Shown: positions 16,720 to 25,270 of the stretch, piece by piece | Layout of the letters: each line of letters begins with the position of its first letter | Position numbering within the stretch: the stretch's first letter is position 1 | DNA from: Pseudomonas entomophila | GTDB taxonomy: Bacteria > Pseudomonadota > Gammaproteobacteria > Pseudomonadales > Pseudomonadaceae | NCBI RefSeq assembly: GCF_018417595.1 | Contig: NZ_CP070982.1 | Coordinates: forward strand, 3,182,001-3,246,000 | Reading direction: 5' to 3' | Length of the DNA stretch: 64,000 nucleotides | The notes under the pieces: generated by a model | What the model saw: only the letters and a program-made list of their open reading frames with translations | What the model was told of the DNA's origin: nothing | Database searches by the model: none | Program-made: the position numbers and the translations under genes

Positions 16720-19718
16720 AGCCCCGTCTTTCCCTGACATTCGCCAGCCTGCTGCTGTGTTCTTCCGCCCTCGCCGCCCCGACGGCCCCCATGACCGACT
16801 TCCAGCGCTTCACCAGCTTCCCGTTCATGGAGCGCGGCTACCGTGAGGCGCAGAAGGATAACTGGCCCGAGGTCGAGCGCCTGACCCGCCATGTGCTCAA
16901 GCGCGTGCCCAACAACAACGAGGCCCGCGCCCTGCTGGCCGAGTCCCTCGCCCACCAGCGCCGCTACAAGGAGGCCGAGGCGATCGCCGAGGTCCTCGAC
17001 GACAACCCCGAGCACGCTGATGCCCTGCTCGAGCTGCGCCTGACCTGGATCGAACAGGACCCACCACCGGCCAGCCAGGTCGAAGGCTGGATCGCCAGCA
17101 GCAACAGCAATCAGCGTATTCGCCTGTGGCAGGCCTACAGCCTGAGCCTGGCCAAGTTCGGCGGTGCTCGTCGCGCCCTGGACTGGCTCAACCAACTGCC
17201 GCCGCGCGACGACGGCATGGTTTTGCGCCTGGCCCGGGGCAACTTCTCTGAACAGCTGCGCAACTGGGGCGAAACCATCGACCAGTTGCAACCGCTGGCC
17301 GACAAGGGGCAGCTACCGCCGCAGGACTGGCAGCGCCTGGCCAATGCCTACATCCAACGGGTCGACGAAAAGGGCCTGAACAAACTGCTGGCCAGTGCGC
17401 CATCGCAAGAAGCCGCCACCCGCGCCCGCCTGGCCATGGCCGAGCGCGCCATCGCCATGGGCCACAACCAGCAGGCCGAGCGCTGGCTGCACAGCCTGCC
17501 GACCGATCAACTGCAACAGCCTGAACAACGCCGGCAGTTGTGGGAGCTCGCACGCGAAGGTGACGATGCACCGCTGGTGCAGCACTTGAGCAATGAGCTG
17601 CAGCGCCCCTGTCTGGAAACCGTCGACTGGCTGTCACGCAAGGACCTGGCCTTGGCCCGCGAACAGCTCAAGGGCTGCCAGGCCAGCGATAACCCACGCG
17701 CCTACGCCATCCTCCAGCAGCGCCTGCATGGCGACCCGCCCCAGCCCCCGCAACCGCGCACGGCCGCACAATGGGAACAGCGCTACCGCCAGACCGGTGA
17801 CCTCGCCGCCCTGGAACAAGCCAGCTTCATGCTGCTCGACCAGGGCCACGGCGAGCGCGCCCGACAACTGCTGGAGCAAGCCTACGACCACCGCCAGGGG
17901 CGCCTGACGCCCTCGCTGCTGCAGCGCCTGGGCAATCTCTATGCGCGCAACGACAGCCCGCTGGAAACCCGCCGCATGCTGGCCCTGGTGCCCCGGGTCG
18001 ATGCCGCCAGCCGTGGCCTGCTGCTCGCCCGCCTGGCCGAGGCCGGCCAGTGCGAGGCCGTGCGCGGCGCAATACCGGCCAACCCGACCGAAGCCGGCCA
18101 GTACCGTGCCCTGGGTCGCTGCGCGATGCCCGACCAGCCCGGTGAAGCGGTGGTCTACTACCAGGCCGCCGAACGCCTGGGCGACTCGGGCAGCCACCTA
18201 CCCCTGGCCTACGCCCTGGAAGCCTCCGGCGACTCGCAGGCAGCCCTGCCGATCTGGAACAGCCTGCCCGCCAGCGCCTGGACCGACAACGCCCGCATGA
18301 CTGCCGCACGCGGTGCGCTGAACACCGGCGACGTCACCAGCGCCCGGCATCATTGGGATGCCGCCGCGCACAACAGCGCCGACGACTGGGCGCTGGGCGC
18401 GGCCATCGCCCAACGCCAGGGCGACCTGCCACAGGCGCTGGCTTACCAGCGCGAAGCCCTGCGTCACGCGCCGCGCGCCGACCACTACTATGCCGCCGCA
18501 GGCACTGCTCAGCAGGCCGGCGACACAGCCCAGAGCACCGAATGGCTGGCCGAAGCCGTGCGCCTTGCCCCAAACCAGCCGCGCTACCGCGCCGACTACG
18601 GCATGCGCCTGGCCGGCGCCGAGGACAAAGCCCAACGCCGCCAGTCGATCCCCTACCTGGAGCAGGCCACCCGCGACTTCCCCGAGGATTACCGCCTCGG
18701 CGAAACCCTCGCCCTGCGCTACGACGAGGTCGAAAACAGCGCCGCAGCCCGCCGCGAACTGCGCCGGGTGCTGGATGTGGAGCAGAATCTGGTCGACGGC
18801 GATGACGAATACGGCAGCCTGGAAGCACGCAAGTACCGCCAGCGTCGCGCCCACGAAACCCTGTCGCGGCGCGACAGCGTCACCCTGGCCAGCACCTGGT
18901 CGCCCGCCGGCACCTCGACCAACGACCGCTTCCTCGACAACGGCACGCGCAGCGGCAGTTCGCGCAAGGCGCAGTCGCAGAACGTGCAACTGGCGCTGTG
19001 GGACCACGCCCTGGGCGAAGAACCCAGCCGCAACGGCAGCACCCTGTCGGTGTATGGGCGAGTACTGTTCGGCGGTCAGAGCCGCACCGACTACGCCCAG
19101 AGCATGGGCACTGGCGTCGGCCTGCGCTACAAACCGCTCGGTCAGGCCAACCTCAACCTGTATGCCGAGCTCTACCACCAGCGCCAGATCGACAGCGACC
19201 ACTACAGCGGCCTGAGCCTGGGCGAGCTGCTCAGCCCGGCCAAGGTCGGCGGCAACTGGGGCGACCTGCGCCACCACGCAGAATCGAGCAACGACCTGCT
19301 GCTGCGCGCCACCGCCTCGTTCCTCGATCAGGGCCGCTACCGCAACGACTGGCGTATCGACGAGGACGACTGGGACGAGCGTTTCCTCTACCTCGACGCC
19401 GCCTGGTGGACCCGCGCCGGCGACCATGCCTGGCTGTCGCGCTTCCAGCAAGGCCATGCCTGGAAGCTGCCCAGCCAGTCGCCGCAGACGATCATGCCCT
19501 ACGGTTTTCTCGAGTTCTCCAGCCAGGACCCAAGCAACGACTGGCGCCAGGACGCCCGTGCCGGGGTCGGCGTGCGCTGGCAATGGTGGTTCGACGACGA
19601 CCGCTACAACGCCTACCGCGGTTCGCTGAAAGTGCGCGCCGAGTACCAGCAGGCGTTGGGCGGCAACCTCTACGAGCGCGCCAACGGTGTGCTGCTGGGT
19701 GTGGAGATGAACTTCTGA
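16716..19718 (+). CDS. nfrA: NfrA-like outer-membrane protein (phage N4 receptor family)
   Basis: A 1000-residue exported protein with signal peptide (cut near ALAAP, about residue 21). The first two thirds are TPR-like helical repeats rich in Ala, Leu and Glu (for example RALLAESLAHQRRYKEAE); the last 270 residues alternate aromatic and polar residues as a beta-barrel (AELYHQRQIDSDHYSG) and end in Phe, as outer-membrane proteins do. This matches NfrA, the exporter/receptor that shares a pathway with NfrB. Overlaps at both ends indicate a single operon. Its role in glycan secretion is known in E. coli and inferred here. Confidence 0.87.
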   Translation: MKPRLSLTFASLLLCSSALAAPTAPMTDFQRFTSFPFMERGYREAQKDNWPEVERLTRHVLKRVPNNNEARALLAESLAHQRRYKEAEAIAEVLDDNPEHADALLELRLTWIEQDPPPASQVEGWIASSNSNQRIRLWQAYSLSLAKFGGARRALDWLNQLPPRDDGMVLRLARGNFSEQLRNWGETIDQLQPLADKGQLPPQDWQRLANAYIQRVDEKGLNKLLASAPSQEAATRARLAMAERAIAMGHNQQAERWLHSLPTDQLQQPEQRRQLWELAREGDDAPLVQHLSNELQRPCLETVDWLSRKDLALAREQLKGCQASDNPRAYAILQQRLHGDPPQPPQPRTAAQWEQRYRQTGDLAALEQASFMLLDQGHGERARQLLEQAYDHRQGRLTPSLLQRLGNLYARNDSPLETRRMLALVPRVDAASRGLLLARLAEAGQCEAVRGAIPANPTEAGQYRALGRCAMPDQPGEAVVYYQAAERLGDSGSHLPLAYALEASGDSQAALPIWNSLPASAWTDNARMTAARGALNTGDVTSARHHWDAAAHNSADDWALGAAIAQRQGDLPQALAYQREALRHAPRADHYYAAAGTAQQAGDTAQSTEWLAEAVRLAPNQPRYRADYGMRLAGAEDKAQRRQSIPYLEQATRDFPEDYRLGETLALRYDEVENSAAARRELRRVLDVEQNLVDGDDEYGSLEARKYRQRRAHETLSRRDSVTLASTWSPAGTSTNDRFLDNGTRSGSSRKAQSQNVQLALWDHALGEEPSRNGSTLSVYGRVLFGGQSRTDYAQSMGTGVGLRYKPLGQANLNLYAELYHQRQIDSDHYSGLSLGELLSPAKVGGNWGDLRHHAESSNDLLLRATASFLDQGRYRNDWRIDEDDWDERFLYLDAAWWTRAGDHAWLSRFQQGHAWKLPSQSPQTIMPYGFLEFSSQDPSNDWRQDARAGVGVRWQWWFDDDRYNAYRGSLKVRAEYQQALGGNLYERANGVLLGVEMNF

Positions 19719-20557
19719 TGCGTACCTTCCTGGCCATCTGCCTGCTCGCCCTGTGCCTGCCCGCCCAGGCTGACCAGCGCCTGTTCTACCAGCCACTCAA
19801 CCGCGACGCGAACGTCACCCCCGCGCAATGGCAACAGCTGTGGCGCGCCACCGTCGCCCAGGGCGGCAAGACCCTGATCGTGCAGTGGAGCGCCTATGGC
19901 GACAGCGACTTCGGCGGTGCCCGGGGCTGGCTGGCCGACAGCCTGCGCGAGGCGCGTGCACAGGGTCTTGAGCTGGTGCTCGGGCTGTACATGGACCCGG
20001 CGTACTATCGGCGCCTGGAAGAACTCGATGGCGAAGGCCTGACCAGCTACTTCAAAACCCAACTGGGCCGCTCGCTCACCCAGTACCAGCAACTGCGCGC
20101 CAATTGGGAGTTGCCGGTGAGCGGCTGGTACCTGCCGCTGGAGCTGGATGACCTGCACTTTCGCGATCCAGCCAGGCGCGATGCGCTGTCCGCCCAGTTG
20201 CAGGCATTCAACCGGCAGTTGGACAAGCCCGTGCACATCAGTGCCTTCAGCGCTGGCCAGCTGTCGCCACGGGTCAATGGTGAATGGCTCGACCAGCTGG
20301 CGAGCCTTGGCCTGAATGTCTGGTGGCAGGATGGCGCGGGGACCGGGCGCTTGGCACCGATGGTGCGCCAGGGCTATGAACAGGTGCTGCCCTGCCGCGT
20401 GGGAATCGTGCGCGAGGCATTTCGCCAGGTCAGCCAGCCCGGCCAACCCTTCCGCGCCGAACCGGCACAGCCATCACTGCGTGGAGGCTGTCACGCCGAA
20501 GCGGTGTTCGCCCTCAGGTACCGGCCCTGGGCCAAGGGCGTGCTTTCCCGAGATTGA
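19718..20557 (+). CDS. Exported DUF4434-type TIM-barrel protein, YbcH-like
   Basis: A 279-residue protein with a clear signal peptide (cut after PAQA, residue 18). The body looks like a TIM-barrel of the DUF4434 type related to glycoside hydrolases (TLIVQWSAYGD, GLYMDPAYY, GWYLPLELDD). Its ATG shares one base with the nfrA stop. In E. coli the periplasmic protein YbcH is encoded next to nfrA, so a role in trimming or guiding the exported glycan is likely. Acidic residues in ELDDLHF are candidates for catalysis. Confidence 0.75.
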   Translation: MRTFLAICLLALCLPAQADQRLFYQPLNRDANVTPAQWQQLWRATVAQGGKTLIVQWSAYGDSDFGGARGWLADSLREARAQGLELVLGLYMDPAYYRRLEELDGEGLTSYFKTQLGRSLTQYQQLRANWELPVSGWYLPLELDDLHFRDPARRDALSAQLQAFNRQLDKPVHISAFSAGQLSPRVNGEWLDQLASLGLNVWWQDGAGTGRLAPMVRQGYEQVLPCRVGIVREAFRQVSQPGQPFRAEPAQPSLRGGCHAEAVFALRYRPWAKGVLSRD

Positions 20558-20565
20558 AGGCTGCC

Positions 20566-20699
20566 CCTGTGGGAGCGGGTTTACCCGCGAAACAGGCGCC
20601 ACGGTGAATGGCACCGGCTTCGCCGGTGTTCGCGGGCAGGCCCGCGCCCACAGGAACCGTTCGGCGCATTACTTGTAGGAGCCGGCTTTGCCGGCGAAT
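20566..20699. repeat. REP elements between the glycan operon and the cyclase gene
   Basis: A long palindrome with outer arms CCTGTGGGAGCGGGT and its mirror ending CCCACAGG (to 20653), then a single REP of the GGAGCCGGCTTTGCCGGCGAA type at 20674-20697. They may separate expression of the cyclase from the operon. Confidence 0.75.
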
Positions 20700-20783
20700 G
20701 GGCCAGAGCAGTCAACACCAAGACGCCGCCTGCACTGGGGCCGTGAGAACGACAACAAGCCTGAAGGAACCCGCCGCCCTGCC

Positions 20784-21872
20784 ATGTACAAGACCCTCGA
20801 AGCCCACGTCCGCCAGCAGGTCGCCCCCGCCGCCCTGCGCGCCGAGTTCCGCCAGCACGAATTCGAGGCCATGCGCCGCTTCTGCCAGCTGATCTTCTGC
20901 ATCGGCATCGCCATCTGGCTGGTCTTCGACCTGATCGTCAGCTACCTGGGCGACCAGGGATTCACCTGGCTGTCGGGCCTGTTCATCGCCCTGCTGTGCA
21001 GCCTCACCATGGTCCTGGGCTTCACCCACAAAAGCCGGCACTTCGACGTGCTCAACCTCGTGTTCGTGGCGGTGATCACCCTGGCCATGCGCCTGGTGAT
21101 CGAGGGCATCCCCATCGTCCTGCGCCCGGTGTGGCTGGTGCTGGGGGTTTCGACCGTGCTCTACACCGTGTCGGTGCTGCCGGTGCGGCGCTGGTCGTTC
21201 TTCTGCGCCATGGCCATCACCTGGCTCATGCTCAACCCCTTCTACCACACGCGCATCGCGCTGCTGGAGCTCGAGGGGGCGATGCTGCTCAGCTACGCGC
21301 TGTGCCTCAGTGGCCTGGTGGCCTACAGCTACCTGCGCCTGCGAGAAGCCAAACTGCACAATTTCTACCTGACCAAGGTGCTGCTGGAGCAAGCCTATGT
21401 CGACGCCCTGACCGAGATCCCCAACCGGCGCTCGTTCATGGCCAAGGCTGAGAAGCAGCTACAACTGGCCGGCCCTGGACAGTTCCTGGCGATGATCGAT
21501 ATCGACAATTTCAAGAAGGTCAACGACCGCTTCGGTCATGACGTCGGCGACGAGGTGCTCAAGCGCGTGGCGGGGCATATCAAGGCGGCGATGGTCGGCT
21601 TCGAGATCGCCCGGCTGGGTGGCGAGGAGTTCGCGATCTTCTTTCAAGGGCTGGACGAACAAGGTGCCGAGCAGCAGGTCGGTGCCTTGTGTCGGCGTGT
21701 GCGTGAGGATGCTGCGGATCATCCGGTGACCATCAGCATCGGGCTGACCCGGGTCGACAGCGGGGATACCTTGACCCTGGCGTTGATTCGCGCAGACCAG
21801 GCGTTGTATGCGGCCAAGCACACAGGCAAGGACCGGTTCGTGGTGTGGGACCATCGTCTCGCGGATGCCTGA
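20784..21872 (+). CDS. Membrane diguanylate cyclase
   Basis: A 362-residue protein: residues 35-195 carry about six membrane helices, then a short linker and a GGDEF domain starting DALTEIPNRRSF with active site RLGGEEF. The residues that form the inhibitory I-site are Met and Phe instead of Arg and Asp, so feedback inhibition is probably absent. It lies directly downstream of the NfrA/NfrB glycan operon, whose synthase has c-di-GMP-binding modules, so it may be the dedicated activator. The start at MYKTLE was chosen because upstream codons are in REP DNA. Confidence 0.88.
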   Translation: MYKTLEAHVRQQVAPAALRAEFRQHEFEAMRRFCQLIFCIGIAIWLVFDLIVSYLGDQGFTWLSGLFIALLCSLTMVLGFTHKSRHFDVLNLVFVAVITLAMRLVIEGIPIVLRPVWLVLGVSTVLYTVSVLPVRRWSFFCAMAITWLMLNPFYHTRIALLELEGAMLLSYALCLSGLVAYSYLRLREAKLHNFYLTKVLLEQAYVDALTEIPNRRSFMAKAEKQLQLAGPGQFLAMIDIDNFKKVNDRFGHDVGDEVLKRVAGHIKAAMVGFEIARLGGEEFAIFFQGLDEQGAEQQVGALCRRVREDAADHPVTISIGLTRVDSGDTLTLALIRADQALYAAKHTGKDRFVVWDHRLADA

Positions 21873-21875
21873 CGT

Positions 21876-21903
21876 GCGCTGTTCGCCAGCAAGCTGGCGC
21901 CTA
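21876..21903. repeat. Small REP-like hairpin
   Basis: CGCCAGCAAGCTGGCG forms a perfect hairpin between the convergent cyclase and sensor kinase genes and may end both transcripts. Confidence 0.45.
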
Positions 21904-21917
21904 CCGGCGCATCGGTG

Positions 21918-23216
21918 CTAGGCCGCCGGCAAGCGAATCCTGAACTGCGCGCCCCCCAATGCCGACTGGGCCACGGTCAATGTCCCGCCCTGCCCCTCGA
22001 TGGCCCGCCGACTGATCGCCAACCCCAGCCCGAACCCACCGGTATTACGATCGCGGCTACGGTCCAAGCGGTAGAACGGCTGGAAGATCCGCTCGCGCTC
22101 CTCGGTCGGGATACCAATACCATCGTCCTCCACCGTCAGCAGGCAGGCGCCATCCTCTTCCAGGCGCAGGCGCAGCAGCAGGCTCTCGTCGCAATAGCGC
22201 ATGGCGTTGCGCACCAGGTTCTGCACGGCGCGCGCGGTCAGGCGTGGATCGAGCACGAAGCGCGGCAGGTTCGCGTCGGCGCGCACCTCCCACTGGATGC
22301 CACGGCTGTCGAGCTCTTCGGCGAACCCGCCCAGCACGCTGTCGACCAGCTCCAGCAACGACACCTCGACCCGCTCGCGGGCCTGGTCGAGGCTCTCCAT
22401 GCGGCTGTAGGACAGCAGCTCGAGCACCAGTTCGTCCAGCTCGCGCACATGGCCCACCAGCTCCAGCAGGCGCTTGCGGCTAGGCGGCGGCACTTCGTCG
22501 AACAGCAGCACCAGGCCGAAGTCCAGGCGGGTCAATGGGGTGCGCAGTTCGTGGGACACCGCATTGAGCAGTTCACGCTGCTGGTTCACATGGCGCTCCA
22601 GATCACTGGCCATGGTGTCGAACACCCCGGCCAGTTCGCCGATGTTCGAACGCGGCGAGATATGCGTGCGCTCGGACATCTCGCCATGCCCCAGGCGCCG
22701 GGCGGTTTCCTTCAGCCTTTCCAGGTCGCGCCAGTGCGGCCACACCCACAGCAGCAGGCAGCCAAGCATGGCCGCGCCGATCAGCACGGTCACGCCCCAC
22801 GACAACACGTTGATGTCCAGCGGGTCGTCCGGTGAATGCAGGCGCACCATCCACTCCCCGTCCAGTGCCGCCAGCGCCGTTTCGTAGTAGCCCCAGTCGG
22901 CCAATCGCACCACGAACAAGCCATGTTCGAGCCGCGCTTTCTCCTCGGCGCTCAAGTCGGCGTCGGCGATGCGCTGCAAGCGCACCTCCAGCGGCTTGAA
23001 CACCGTGGCCAGGTCCTTTTCCACGGCCGGCCACTGTTCCCGCGGCGCCTGCTGGAACTGGCGAACGATCAGGGTCTGCACACCCTTGGCCTGTTCGAGG
23101 TTGTAGGCCAGGAAGCGCTCATGGAACAGCCCGACGATGGTGTCGGGAATCAACGCGATCGCGCCCGCGTAGGCGACGATGATCACCAGGTACAGCCGCA
23201 CCAGGATCTTGAGCAT
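21918..23216 (-). CDS. Sensor histidine kinase, RstB/OmpR-partner type
   Basis: A 432-residue inner-membrane kinase: helix 1 at about 4-24, a periplasmic loop of about 110 residues, helix 2 at about 139-159, a HAMP linker, the phosphoacceptor His222 in NAVSHELRTPLTR, and the ATP domain with NLVRNAMRY, EDDGIGIP and GGFGLGLAI. It starts seven bases after the response regulator stop and forms one operon with it. The pair is divergent from the RND efflux operon, which it may control. The signal is unknown. Confidence 0.9.
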   Translation of the reverse strand: MLKILVRLYLVIIVAYAGAIALIPDTIVGLFHERFLAYNLEQAKGVQTLIVRQFQQAPREQWPAVEKDLATVFKPLEVRLQRIADADLSAEEKARLEHGLFVVRLADWGYYETALAALDGEWMVRLHSPDDPLDINVLSWGVTVLIGAAMLGCLLLWVWPHWRDLERLKETARRLGHGEMSERTHISPRSNIGELAGVFDTMASDLERHVNQQRELLNAVSHELRTPLTRLDFGLVLLFDEVPPPSRKRLLELVGHVRELDELVLELLSYSRMESLDQARERVEVSLLELVDSVLGGFAEELDSRGIQWEVRADANLPRFVLDPRLTARAVQNLVRNAMRYCDESLLLRLRLEEDGACLLTVEDDGIGIPTEERERIFQPFYRLDRSRDRNTGGFGLGLAISRRAIEGQGGTLTVAQSALGGAQFRIRLPAA

Positions 23217-23222
23217 GGCCTG

Positions 23223-23924
23223 TCAGTACTCCCACTCGACCCGGCTGAACAGGTAGCCCTTGCCCCACACGGTCTTGATCTTGCGCGCCTCGCCGGCGTT
23301 GTCGTCGAAGCGCCGGCGCAGCTTGGAAATCGCCACGTCCACCGAGCGGTCGGTGCCGTTGAACTCGATACCGCGCAATTGCTGGAGGATGCGGTCGCGG
23401 CTCATCACCTCGCCGGCATTGCGCGCCAGCACCACAAGCAGGTTGTACTCGCCGCTGGACAGCTCCACCTCCTCGCCGCGCCAGCTCACGCTGCGCTCGG
23501 CCAGGTCGATGCGCAGGCCGCCAACCTGGATCAGGTCGCTGTCCAGGCGCGGCTCGTTGACGCTGCTGCGGCGCAGCAGAGTGCGCACGCGGGCCAGCAG
23601 CACCCGGGGCTCGCAGGGCTTGGTGACGTAGTCGTCGGCGCCCATTTCCAGGCCCAGCACCTGGTCGTGGCTGTCGTCGCGGGCGGTCAGCATCAGGATC
23701 GGCAGGCACTGCGTCTCCTGGCGCAGCAGGCGGCATACCTGCAGGCCATCCAGGCCGGGAAGCATGAGGTCGAGAATCACCAGGTCCGGTTTCTGCCGGC
23801 GGAATTCGTCCAGCACGTGGTCGCCCCGGGCAATCACCCGGACATGGAAATCGTTGCGTTGCAGGTAGCTGGCGATCAGCTCGGACAGCGCGCTGTCGTC
23901 TTCGACCAGGAGAATGTTGGGCAT
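23223..23924 (-). CDS. OmpR/RstA-family response regulator
   Basis: A 233-residue regulator with a receiver domain (acidic pocket Glu8-Asp9-Asp10, phosphoacceptor Asp52 in LDLMLPG, Lys in TKPCEPR) and a winged-helix DNA-binding domain ending RKIKTVWGKGYLF. The ATG at 23924 was chosen as the start of MPNILLVEDD; longer readings have no family support. It is first in the operon with the kinase gene and its promoter faces that of the efflux operon across 159 bases. Confidence 0.92.
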   Translation of the reverse strand: MPNILLVEDDSALSELIASYLQRNDFHVRVIARGDHVLDEFRRQKPDLVILDLMLPGLDGLQVCRLLRQETQCLPILMLTARDDSHDQVLGLEMGADDYVTKPCEPRVLLARVRTLLRRSSVNEPRLDSDLIQVGGLRIDLAERSVSWRGEEVELSSGEYNLLVVLARNAGEVMSRDRILQQLRGIEFNGTDRSVDVAISKLRRRFDDNAGEARKIKTVWGKGYLFSRVEWEY

Positions 23925-24083
23925 AAAGTGAATTTGACGAAAGATTGAAGTCAGGCAGGATATAGAATCCTGCGGCAAGCACCGCCAACGCTTCACACTT
24001 TTTCACATACAGCCTACACAGCTTAACAGCGGCCACGCGAACGGCTGCCTTAACATACGCTCGATCAATTCCGGAAGATCTGT

Positions 24084-25259
24084 ATGTCCACTCCACGCTC
24101 CCTGCGCCTGCGCCCCTTGGCGCTGCTGGCGCTGATGACCCTTTCCCTGGCCGGCTGCAATGACGCCACCGAACAGGAAGAACAGGCCCCCGCCCCCCAG
24201 GTCCGGGTCGAAACCCTCGCCGTCCAGCCGCTGGCCATCAGCACCGAGCTCAGCGGCCGCATCCTCGCGCCACGCACCGCCGAAGTCCGCGCCCGGGTGG
24301 CCGGCGTGGTGCTCAAGCGGGTGTACCGCGAAGGCAGCGACGTCAAGCAAGGCGATGTGCTGTTCCTGATCGACCCGGCGCCGTTCAAGGCCGACTTCGA
24401 CAGCGCCCGCGCAACGTTGGCCAAGGCCGAGGCCACTGTGTACCAGGCACGCCTGCAGGAGCAACGCTACCGCGAGCTGGTCGACGACAAGGCGGTCAGC
24501 CGCCAGGAGTACGACAACGCCCGCGCCGCCTTCCTCCAGGCCGATGCCGCGGTCGCCGAGTCCAAGGCAGCCCTGGAACGCGCGCGCCTGAACCTGGGCT
24601 ATGCCACCGTGACCGCCCCGATTTCCGGGCGCATCGGCCGTGCGCTGGTGACCGAGGGCGCGCTGGTCGGCCAGAGCGAGACCACGCCGCTGGCCACCAT
24701 CCAGCAGCTGAACCCGATCCACGCCGACGTCAGCCAGTCGACCCGCGAGCTCAATGCACTGCGTCGCGCCCTGCGCGCCGGCGAGCTGCAACAGGTCGGC
24801 CAGGACCAGGTCAAGGCCACCCTGGTGCAGGATGACGGCAGCGCCTACCCGCTGCCTGGCAAACTGCTGTTCTCCGACATCAGCGTCGACCCGAGCACCA
24901 ACCAGATCACCCTGCGCAGCGAGTTCCCCAACCCCGACCTTGACCTGCTGCCCGGCAGCTACGTGCGTGTGCGCCTGGAACAGGCCGTGCAGCCCCAGGG
25001 CATCAGCGTGCCGCAGCGGGCCATCCTGCGCGACAGCGCCGGCGTGCCCAAGGTGCTAGTGGTCGATCACCAGGACCGCGTCAGCGAGCGCCCGGTCACC
25101 CTCGGCAGCGCCCAGGGCGACCGCTGGATCGTCAGCGAGGGCCTGGCCCCGGGCGATCGCGTGGTGGTCGAGGGCCTGCAACACGTCAAGGCCGGCGACC
25201 AGGTGCAGGTCGACGAGCAACCGGGCGCCACCGCCGTCGCCCAACACAACGGCCAATGA
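24084..25259 (+). CDS. RND efflux periplasmic adaptor (membrane fusion lipoprotein)
   Basis: A 391-residue adaptor of the MexA/AcrA type. A lipoprotein signal ends in LAGC (Cys25). The biotinyl-lipoyl halves (RVAGVVLKRVYREGSDVKQGD and the mirror TAPISGRIGRALVTEG) surround an alpha-helical hairpin at about 100-165, followed by the beta-barrel and membrane-proximal domains. It couples the inner-membrane pump encoded 11 bases downstream to an outer-membrane channel. No channel gene follows, so the pump presumably borrows an OprM/TtgC-type channel encoded elsewhere. Confidence 0.92.
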   Translation: MSTPRSLRLRPLALLALMTLSLAGCNDATEQEEQAPAPQVRVETLAVQPLAISTELSGRILAPRTAEVRARVAGVVLKRVYREGSDVKQGDVLFLIDPAPFKADFDSARATLAKAEATVYQARLQEQRYRELVDDKAVSRQEYDNARAAFLQADAAVAESKAALERARLNLGYATVTAPISGRIGRALVTEGALVGQSETTPLATIQQLNPIHADVSQSTRELNALRRALRAGELQQVGQDQVKATLVQDDGSAYPLPGKLLFSDISVDPSTNQITLRSEFPNPDLDLLPGSYVRVRLEQAVQPQGISVPQRAILRDSAGVPKVLVVDHQDRVSERPVTLGSAQGDRWIVSEGLAPGDRVVVEGLQHVKAGDQVQVDEQPGATAVAQHNGQ

Positions 25260-25270
25260 GGGCCTGATCC

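Noticed and set aside
20566..20699. CRISPR-like repeats
   Set aside because: The repeats are palindromic REP elements of unequal spacing without spacers or cas genes.
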